NCBI GenBank assembly: GCA_030624785.1
Contig: JAUXJK010000025.1
Span: forward strand, 1-12,078
Direction of reading: 5' to 3'
From: Actinomycetes bacterium
GTDB taxonomy: Bacteria; Actinomycetota; Thermoleophilia; Gaiellales; Gaiellaceae
DNA length: 12,078 bases
The position numbers and the translations under genes are program-made. Within the stretch, counting starts at the first letter, position 1; each line of letters starts with the position of its first letter. Positions 7,787-12,078 of the stretch are shown here, in pieces. A model generated the notes under the pieces. That model ran no database searches, had not been told where the DNA came from, and saw nothing but the letters and a program-made list of their open reading frames with translations.

Positions 7787-8815
7787 CTAGCTTGTGAGAA
7801 CGATCTTGCCGAATTGCTCGCGGCGCTCCATCATGCGCATCGCATCCGCCACCTCTTCGAGTGGGAACGCGGCGTGAACGAGCGGCTTGATGGCGCCACG
7901 AGCTGCGAGCTCATAGCAGCGGTCGACCTCTTGACGGGTGTAGACGAACGAGCCGATCACGCTCTTCTGCGCGCGGAAGAACGGGATGATGTCGAAGTCG
8001 ACGACCTCGCCCGCGTGTCCGCCGCACGTGACCAACCGGCCGTCCTTGCTCATCGAGTCGAGGCTCGCCTGGAACATCTCGCCACCGACGTGCTCAAAGA
8101 CGAGATCGACGCCGCGGCCATCAGTGATCTCCATAACCCGCGCCGCAATGTCCTCGTCAAGCCGGTTGATACCGAAGTCCATCCCCAGTTCCATCGCGCG
8201 ATCGAGCTTCTCCTGAGAGGAGGCGTTGCCAATCACAAGCGCACCGAGGTGGCGGGCCAGCTGAACAGCAGCTGAGCCGATGCCGCTACCAACAGCATTG
8301 ACGAGCACCGATTCGCCAGCACTCAGCCGACCTCGGGCAAACAGCATGTGCCACGCCGTACCGAACGCGACCTGTGTGGCTGCCGCCTCTTCGTAGGACA
8401 CGGAGTCGGGAATCTTGATGAGTTGCCCGGCCTTGACGACGACCTGCTCGGCGTAGCCGCCACCAGTGCTGAAACTGATGAATCCCGGTTGAACGCAGAT
8501 CGATTCGCGACCTGTTCGACAAAATTCGCATCGCTCGCACGGTGCCATCACGTATGGATTGACTCGGTCGCCGATGCTCCATCCTTCGACGCCGTCTCCG
8601 ATCTCGATGATGTCACCCGCTACCTCGATACCCATGGTGTGTGGGAACGACACGGGAAATCGCGAAATTCCCTCGCGCACGTCGACATCAAGGTGGTTGA
8701 GACCGCTCGCCTTGATCGCAATCGTGACCTCGCCTGGGCCAGCCTTTGGCTCGTCGATCTCGTCGATCTTCAGGACATCTGCGTTACCGAACTCATGAAT
8801 TCGGACTGCCTTCAA
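7787..8815 (-). CDS. Zinc-type MDR alcohol dehydrogenase
   Basis: A 342-residue medium-chain dehydrogenase/reductase. The N-terminal GroES-like domain ends in the structural-zinc lobe with Cys93, Cys96, Cys99 and Cys107 (C-x2-C-x2-C-x7-C). The Rossmann domain shows AVGSGIGSAA at 174-183 followed by NASSQEKL after the second strand, which suggests NADP(H) more than NAD(H). The usual first catalytic zinc ligand is replaced in GLNHLDVDVREG (Asn40) and the GHE motif reads MGIE (Ile63), so catalytic zinc may be absent, as in quinone-oxidoreductase-like members. The start is TTG at 8815-8813: it gives MKAVRIHEFG, a normal MDR opening, and GGGAGG sits 8 bases upstream, with no other start nearby. 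It is the first gene of the minus operon, 18 bases before hyuA, and probably oxidises a pathway alcohol or reduces an enone or carbonyl. Confidence 0.93.
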   Translation of the reverse strand: MKAVRIHEFGNADVLKIDEIDEPKAGPGEVTIAIKASGLNHLDVDVREGISRFPVSFPHTMGIEVAGDIIEIGDGVEGWSIGDRVNPYVMAPCERCEFCRTGRESICVQPGFISFSTGGGYAEQVVVKAGQLIKIPDSVSYEEAAATQVAFGTAWHMLFARGRLSAGESVLVNAVGSGIGSAAVQLARHLGALVIGNASSQEKLDRAMELGMDFGINRLDEDIAARVMEITDGRGVDLVFEHVGGEMFQASLDSMSKDGRLVTCGGHAGEVVDFDIIPFFRAQKSVIGSFVYTRQEVDRCYELAARGAIKPLVHAAFPLEEVADAMRMMERREQFGKIVLTS

Positions 8816-8823
8816 GAGGGGAT

Positions 8824-8829
8824 CCTCCC
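8824..8829 (-). promoter_or_regulatory. Ribosome-binding site fixing the TTG start of the alcohol dehydrogenase
   Basis: GGGAGG on the minus strand lies 8 bases before the TTG at 8815. It supports a non-AUG start that yields the expected MKAVRI opening of the family; no alternative ATG exists within the conserved N-terminus. Confidence 0.8.
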
Positions 8830-8853
8830 ATCGGTGCGTTCGCCGGAGTCGTC

Positions 8854-8882
8854 TTTATGTCTGACTTCCATCACGGTGTCAA
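8854..8882 (-). promoter_or_regulatory. Sigma-70-type promoter of the minus-strand operon
   Basis: The minus strand carries a perfect -35 TTGACA (8882-8877), a 17-base spacer and a -10 CATAAA (8859-8854, 4 of 6 consensus). Transcription would begin near 8847, about 30 bases before the TTG start, leaving just enough leader for the GGGAGG site. The spacer and -10 are overlapped by the operator-like element at 8857-8867. Confidence 0.65.
8857..8867. promoter_or_regulatory. Putative GntR operator O1, overlapping the minus-operon -10
   Basis: On the plus strand this reads ATGTCTGACTT, and AAGTCAGACAT on the minus strand, matching A-N-GT-N3-AC-N-T. It shares its first nine bases with the second copy at 8948-8958. 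The GT-N3-AC core is typical of FadR-subfamily GntR operators, whose flanks are more often T and A. Its place at the promoter -10 suggests repression. The 7-base core GTCTGAC alone also occurs inside genes (for example 4576-4582 and 10534-10540), so the promoter position is part of the evidence. Confidence 0.55.
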
Positions 8883-8901
8883 GCTGGAGCCCGTCGTATC
8901 T

Positions 8902-8918
8902 CGGCCCTGGAACGGCCG
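8902..8918. repeat. Short inverted repeat midway between the divergent promoters
   Basis: CGGCC at 8902-8906 and GGCCG at 8914-8918 form a 5-base dyad with a 7-base gap. Its centre (8910) nearly coincides with the centre of symmetry of the control region (8908). It might be a site for a second regulator or chance in GC-rich DNA; five-base arms are weak evidence. Confidence 0.25.
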
Positions 8919-8933
8919 CACCCTACCTCACGG

Positions 8934-8963
8934 TTGACACACAATGAATGTCTGACATATAAC
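8934..8963 (+). promoter_or_regulatory. Sigma-70-type promoter of the plus-strand operon
   Basis: TTGACA at 8934-8939 is a perfect -35, followed by an 18-base spacer and TATAAC at 8958-8963 (5 of 6 of the -10 consensus). The predicted start is near 8970, giving a leader of about 45 bases before the hydratase start at 9015. This is the strongest promoter-like sequence in the window. Confidence 0.8.
8948..8958. promoter_or_regulatory. Putative GntR operator O2, abutting the plus-operon -10
   Basis: ATGTC-T-GACAT is a perfect 11-base palindrome with a single central base, of the form A-N-GT-N3-AC-N-T. It ends on the first base of the -10, where a bound dimer would block RNA polymerase. It is the symmetrical counterpart of the element at 8857-8867; the two centres are 91 bases apart. 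The likely ligand is the FadR-type regulator encoded at 2914-3744. Confidence 0.6.
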
Positions 8964-8973
8964 GCTGGGACTG

Positions 8974-8990
8974 CTCCGCACCACGCGGAG
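8974..8990 (+). other. Small hairpin in the 5' leader of the hydratase mRNA
   Basis: CTCCGC (8974-8979), a five-base loop and GCGGAG (8985-8990) make a perfect 6-base GC-rich stem. It lies directly after the predicted transcription start and about 14 bases before the ribosome-binding site. It could protect the transcript 5' end. No poly-T tract follows, so it is not a terminator. Confidence 0.4.
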
Positions 8991-9014
8991 GGCCCCTTTG
9001 GAAGAGGAGAACGA

Positions 9015-9545
9015 ATGGCTGACGAAAGCGCGCAGGCTCCAAAAGAGTGGCGAGGTCGTTTCTACGAGGACTTCGATGTCGGAGACGTCTTCAAGAGCCG
9101 CCTGGGTCGCACAGTCACCGAAACCGACAACATCTGGTTTACGAACCTGACGTTGAACACCAACCAGATGCACTTCAACGTGCCCTACGCGGAAGGAACG
9201 CGCTTTAAGCAGCCGCTTGTCAACAGCGCCTTCACGCTTGCATTGGTTACTGGCATGACCGTGCCGGATACGAGCGAGAACGCAACCGCCAATCTCGCGT
9301 GGACAGATATCAAGCTTCCGAAGCCGGTCTTTGTCGGCGACACATTGTGGGCCGAAAGCGAAATCCTCGATCTACGAGAGTCGGGCTCGAAACCCGATGT
9401 CGGCATCGTCTCGATGCGCTCACGTGGTCTCAACCAGCGACGCGAGGTTGTAATCGAGTTCAAGCGGACATTCATGGTCTACAAGAAGGATGCTCCGGAA
9501 GTGGCAAACATGTATCCGGGAACCGACGTGGACTGGACGGTCTAG
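9015..9545 (+). CDS. MaoC-like (hot-dog fold) enoyl-CoA/acyl-CoA hydratase
   Basis: A 176-residue single hot-dog domain protein. GRFYEDFDVGDVFKSRLGRTVTE (residues 14-36) is the usual MaoC opening, followed by the hot helix WFTNLTLNTNQMHFNVPYA (41-59) and the LPKPVFVGDTLWAESEIL segment (101-118). It most resembles the mesaconyl-CoA/methylmalyl-CoA hydratase-type MaoC group, in which the classical GDxNPxH active-site motif is altered; here it reads LNTNQMH with His53 retained and the usual Asp replaced. These enzymes add or remove water across the double bond of CoA thioesters, which fits the acyl-CoA dehydrogenase two genes downstream. The ATG at 9015 has AGGAG at 9005-9009. Translation further upstream in the same frame is unlikely, because those codons lie over the promoter. 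It is the first gene of the plus operon. Confidence 0.9.
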   Translation: MADESAQAPKEWRGRFYEDFDVGDVFKSRLGRTVTETDNIWFTNLTLNTNQMHFNVPYAEGTRFKQPLVNSAFTLALVTGMTVPDTSENATANLAWTDIKLPKPVFVGDTLWAESEILDLRESGSKPDVGIVSMRSRGLNQRREVVIEFKRTFMVYKKDAPEVANMYPGTDVDWTV

Positions 9546-9600
9546 CGCGGCGTCCGGCACACTAGGCAGCAAGATAGATCCGACCCAATGGCCGATTGAG

Positions 9601-9628
9601 CCGGCGCCCCGCACGTGGGGCAGGCCGG
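9601..9628 (+). other. Bulged GC hairpin between the hydratase and MmgE/PrpD genes
   Basis: An outer stem CCGGC (9601-9605) with GCCGG (9624-9628) continues into an inner stem GCCCC (9606-9610) with GGGGC (9617-9621), with a 2-base bulge at 9622-9623 and a short GCACGT loop. The ten paired bases are all G or C. It lies in the 110-base gap and ends 15 bases before the AGGAG of the next gene. No T-run follows, so it looks like an mRNA-stability or translation-control element or an attenuating barrier rather than a terminator. Confidence 0.5.
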
Positions 9629-9655
9629 AGAGCCGAAAGCGAGAGGAGATACGAC

Positions 9656-11050
9656 GTGACAACGGCAGCTGAAAGATTCGCCGAGTTCGCGACGACGCTT
9701 GGCTACGACGATATCCCGAACGATGTCGTCGAGCACGCAAAGAACCACCTGCTTGACACGATCGGCTGCGGCCTCGCCGCGACCGCCATGGGAATAGCCA
9801 CCGAGGGACGCTCGACGATGCGCGAGCTCGGCGGGATTGGCGACGCTGTCGTCATTGGCCAGAGCGAGGGCATGCCCGCGGCGAACGCGGCATTTGCCAA
9901 CGCCATGCTCTGCCATGGGCTTGACTTCGACGACACGCACTCAGACTCCGTGAGCCACGTCAGCACGGTCGTCTGCCCCGCCAGCCTTGCGACGGCTCAG
10001 GCGAAGGGTGCATCAGGCAAGGATCTGATGACAGCGATCGTGATCGGCAACGAGGTCGTGACGCGCGTCGGCATGGCCACGCCCGGCGCGTTCCACAAGC
10101 GTGGCTTTCATCCAACCGCGATCTGCGGCATTTTCGGTGCGACGGCATCTGCCGGTCGCCTGCTGGGCAACGACGCGGAGACCATCACGCGAGCGCTTGG
10201 TATCGCAGGCTCGATGGCATCCGGCCTGTTCGCCTATCTCGCCGATGGCACGCCCACGAAGCCGATCCATCCTGCCTGGGCTGCCCATGGTGCGCTGATC
10301 GCCAACCAGCTCGCGGCTTTCGGAGCGATCGGGCCACGCTCAGTGTTCGAGGGCAAGTTCGGCGTGTACCACGCGTTTCTCGGGATCAAGGAGATCGACC
10401 TCGAAGAGCAGCTCTCCGATCTCGGCGAGCGATGGGAAACTCCGAGAATTGCGTACAAGCCCTATCCGGCATGTCACTTCATCCACGGTTCCCTCGGCGC
10501 GACAGCGTCACTCGCCGCGGGCCGAACGTTCACGTCTGACGAGATCGACGAGATCACTGTTCGCGTGCCCGAAGCCGGGGTCGCGCTCGTGCTCGAGCCG
10601 GAGAATCTCAAGCGGGCTCCTCGCTCCGAGTACGAAGGAAAGTTTTCCCTGCAGTACTCGACAGCGGCCATGCTTTCCCGCGGGAAGGTCGGTATATCCG
10701 ACTACACCGATGAGGCGATCTCCGAGCAGAAGGTGCTCGATATCGCAGCCAAGGTGAGCTACGAGACCAAGGACTACGCGTCGTATCCCTCCGAGGGGTT
10801 CCCAGGTGGCGTCAGCATCAAACTTGCCAACGGCGAGTTGCTGGAGGCGGAACTCGAACACCAGAAGGGCGGCCCGGACAATCCGATGAGCCGAGAAGAG
10901 GTCTCCGCGAAGTACCGCGAGAATGCGCGCATCGCACTGAGCACCGAGCAGGTCGACGCGGTGGAAGCGGCTGTGAAGTCGATCGACTCGGAAGACGATC
11001 TCGTGACGGCTTTCGCACCGCTGGCCGACGCGAAGACCAGCGACTCGTAA
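9656..11050 (+). CDS. MmgE/PrpD family protein (2-methylcitrate dehydratase / cis-aconitate decarboxylase family)
   Basis: A 464-residue protein of normal length for the family. The GTG start at 9656 has AGGAG at 9644-9648 and gives MTTAAERFAEFATTL, the usual opening; the upstream extension in the same frame (from 9596) is arginine-rich and spans the intergenic hairpin, so it is rejected. Landmarks are HLLDTIGCGL (31-40), HGLDFDDTH (87-95), His101 in VSHVST, GFHPTA (150-155), TKPIHPAWAAHGA (201-213) and YKPYPACHFIHG (267-278). These positions correspond in order to the Asp/Thr/His/His/Lys/His active-site set described for cis-aconitate decarboxylase. Members dehydrate, decarboxylate or epimerise carboxylated substrates; the substrate here is unknown, and the neighbours point to an acid of the HyuAB/acyl-CoA pathway. 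The stop TAA shares its last base with the next ATG (TAATG), implying coupled translation. Confidence 0.92.
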   Translation: MTTAAERFAEFATTLGYDDIPNDVVEHAKNHLLDTIGCGLAATAMGIATEGRSTMRELGGIGDAVVIGQSEGMPAANAAFANAMLCHGLDFDDTHSDSVSHVSTVVCPASLATAQAKGASGKDLMTAIVIGNEVVTRVGMATPGAFHKRGFHPTAICGIFGATASAGRLLGNDAETITRALGIAGSMASGLFAYLADGTPTKPIHPAWAAHGALIANQLAAFGAIGPRSVFEGKFGVYHAFLGIKEIDLEEQLSDLGERWETPRIAYKPYPACHFIHGSLGATASLAAGRTFTSDEIDEITVRVPEAGVALVLEPENLKRAPRSEYEGKFSLQYSTAAMLSRGKVGISDYTDEAISEQKVLDIAAKVSYETKDYASYPSEGFPGGVSIKLANGELLEAELEHQKGGPDNPMSREEVSAKYRENARIALSTEQVDAVEAAVKSIDSEDDLVTAFAPLADAKTSDS

Positions 11051-12078
11051 TGGAAACGTTTGGTGTGACAGAGGAACAAGAAGAGATCATCGCGGCAGTC
11101 CGCGACTTCGTTGACAAGGACGTCGTTCCCTACGCGTCCGACCTGGAGCACGCAGACGAGTTTCCGACTGCCATGGTCGAAACGATGCGAGACATGGGCC
11201 TGTTCGGGACAACGATTCCGGAGGAGTACGGCGGGCTCGGGCTTTCGCTCGACACGTACGCGATGATCATCATGGAGCTCTCACGGGGCTGGGTGACGCT
11301 CTCGGGAATCCTCAACGGGAGCTTCATCGCCTCTTACATGATCCGCCTCCACGGCACCGAAGAACAGCGGCAGAAGTACCTGCCCAAGCTCGCAGGCTGC
11401 GAGATCCGCGCAGCTTTCTCAATGACCGAGCCGCACGCTGGCTCAGACGTTCAGTCGATCCTGTCGACGGCCGAGCAAGATGGAGACGACTACATCATCA
11501 ATGGCCAGAAGATGTGGGTCACGAACGGGTGGCGTTCTGGAATCATCATGCTGCTCGTAAAGACGGACCCGAATACCGATCCGCCGCACAAGGGCATGAC
11601 CGGTTTCATCATTGAGAAGGAGCCTGAAACCAATCCGCCGGGCCTGACGATTCCGATGCCTGGGCTCAAGAAGCTCGGCTACAAGGGTGTTGAATCGACA
11701 GAGCTTGTGTTCGACGGGTACCGCACCCCAGCCTCAAGCGTGCTCGGCGGCGAGGCTGGCATTGGTCGTGGGTTTCAGTACTTCATGAACGGCATCGAAG
11801 TCGGTCGCGTCAACGTTGCAGCGCGAGGTGCAGGCCTGGCCGACGCTGCTCTGAAGGACTCGCTCAAGTACGCACAGGAGCGCGAGGCCTTTGGCAAGCC
11901 GATCGGACACCACCAGGCGGTGCAGTTGATGCTTGCCAAGATGGCAACCCGTGCCGAGGCGGCTCGTCTGCTCACGATTCAGGCCGCCCAGAAGAAGGCA
12001 ACGGGCGAGCGTTCCGACCTCGAGGCCGGCATGGCGAAGTACTTCGCCACCGAAGCCGCTCAGGACAACGCCATGGAC
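11050..12078 (+). CDS. Acyl-CoA dehydrogenase (C-terminus beyond the right edge)
   Basis: From the ATG at 11050-11052, one base overlapping the previous stop, 343 codons remain open to the window edge. The protein shows an N-terminal helix (VRDFVDKDVVPYA, 17-29), IPEEYGGLGLS (56-66), the flavin-binding signature AAFSMTEPHAGSDV (121-134), NGQKMWVTNG (151-160), GYKGVESTELVFDGYRTPA (210-228) and REAFGKPIGHHQAVQ (278-292). This is a complete FAD acyl-CoA dehydrogenase up to the last helices, lacking roughly 40-50 residues that include the region of the catalytic glutamate in short-chain and branched-chain types. It would oxidise a short or branched acyl-CoA to the enoyl-CoA, passing electrons to electron-transfer flavoprotein, and so supply or consume the substrate of the MaoC hydratase. 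Chain-length specificity cannot be judged. Confidence 0.95.
   Translation, partial: METFGVTEEQEEIIAAVRDFVDKDVVPYASDLEHADEFPTAMVETMRDMGLFGTTIPEEYGGLGLSLDTYAMIIMELSRGWVTLSGILNGSFIASYMIRLHGTEEQRQKYLPKLAGCEIRAAFSMTEPHAGSDVQSILSTAEQDGDDYIINGQKMWVTNGWRSGIIMLLVKTDPNTDPPHKGMTGFIIEKEPETNPPGLTIPMPGLKKLGYKGVESTELVFDGYRTPASSVLGGEAGIGRGFQYFMNGIEVGRVNVAARGAGLADAALKDSLKYAQEREAFGKPIGHHQAVQLMLAKMATRAEAARLLTIQAAQKKATGERSDLEAGMAKYFATEAAQDNAMD

Noticed and set aside
7475..8275. Plus-strand open frame of 266 codons across the hyuA/adh junction
   Set aside because: It spans two well-supported minus-strand genes and shows no recognisable domain; it is a shadow of their codon bias.
8934..9014. Upstream TTG start that would add 27 residues to the MaoC-like hydratase
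   Set aside because: The TTG is itself the -35 box, so the extension would lie upstream of the transcript. The ATG at 9015 has a good ribosome-binding site and starts at the family's usual N-terminus.
9601..9632. Hairpin before the MmgE/PrpD gene as a rho-independent terminator
   Set aside because: The stem is followed by AGAGCCGAAAG rather than a T-run, and the downstream gene continues the operon.
9596..9655. Upstream TTG start that would add 20 residues to the MmgE/PrpD protein
   Set aside because: The added residues are arginine-rich, cover the intergenic hairpin and lack a ribosome-binding site, whereas the GTG at 9656 has AGGAG at 7-base spacing.

Overview
The window is GC-rich, densely packed bacterial chromosomal DNA with an accessory catabolic gene cluster. 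A luciferase-like (probably F420-dependent) monooxygenase, two acyl-CoA dehydrogenases, a hydantoinase/oxoprolinase pair, an MmgE/PrpD protein and a MaoC hydratase together suggest an actinobacterium (possibly Thermoleophilia-like) or a Chloroflexota member. This is an inference from gene content and base composition; there is no rRNA or other phylogenetic marker. I saw no tRNA, rRNA, CRISPR, insertion sequence or convincing rho-independent terminator.

The layout is two divergent operons reading away from a 199-base control region (8816-9014). The minus-strand operon reads leftwards: zinc-type MDR alcohol dehydrogenase (8815-7787), HyuA-type subunit (7768-5678), HyuB-type subunit (5666-3741), FadR-type GntR regulator (3744-2914), NadM-like nucleotidyltransferase (2895-2347), phosphoglycerate-mutase-like enzyme (2375-1080), luciferase-like monooxygenase (1089-126) and the first 40 codons of a probable acyl-CoA dehydrogenase (121 to the edge). 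Neighbouring genes overlap or lie 4-18 bases apart. The plus-strand operon reads rightwards: MaoC-like hydratase (9015-9545), MmgE/PrpD protein (9656-11050) and an acyl-CoA dehydrogenase that runs off the right edge (11050-12078).

Two genes at the distal end of the minus operon are broken as written. The phosphoglycerate-mutase-like gene has an in-frame TGA at 1572-1574, with recognisable same-frame sequence on both sides. The monooxygenase gene has a one-base insertion at 979-980 that splits its conserved N-terminus from the rest. Both could be recent inactivation or sequence error.

The control region is nearly mirror-symmetric. Each operon has a perfect TTGACA -35 box and a recognisable -10, and each spacer ends in an 11-base element of the form A-N-GT-N3-AC-N-T next to the -10. 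The GT-N3-AC core is the kind of half-site arrangement FadR-type GntR proteins bind, so the encoded regulator probably represses both operons together and is released by a pathway metabolite.

Functionally the cluster looks like an inducible pathway. A dehydrogenase and an ATP-dependent HyuAB enzyme (ring-opening amidohydrolase or ketone carboxylase) would feed an acid that is processed as a CoA ester by the hydratase and the acyl-CoA dehydrogenases, with a PrpD-type dehydratase/decarboxylase/epimerase step. The substrate cannot be read from the sequence. The embedded NadM-like and phosphomutase-like genes do not fit a simple catabolic route and are the most puzzling part.
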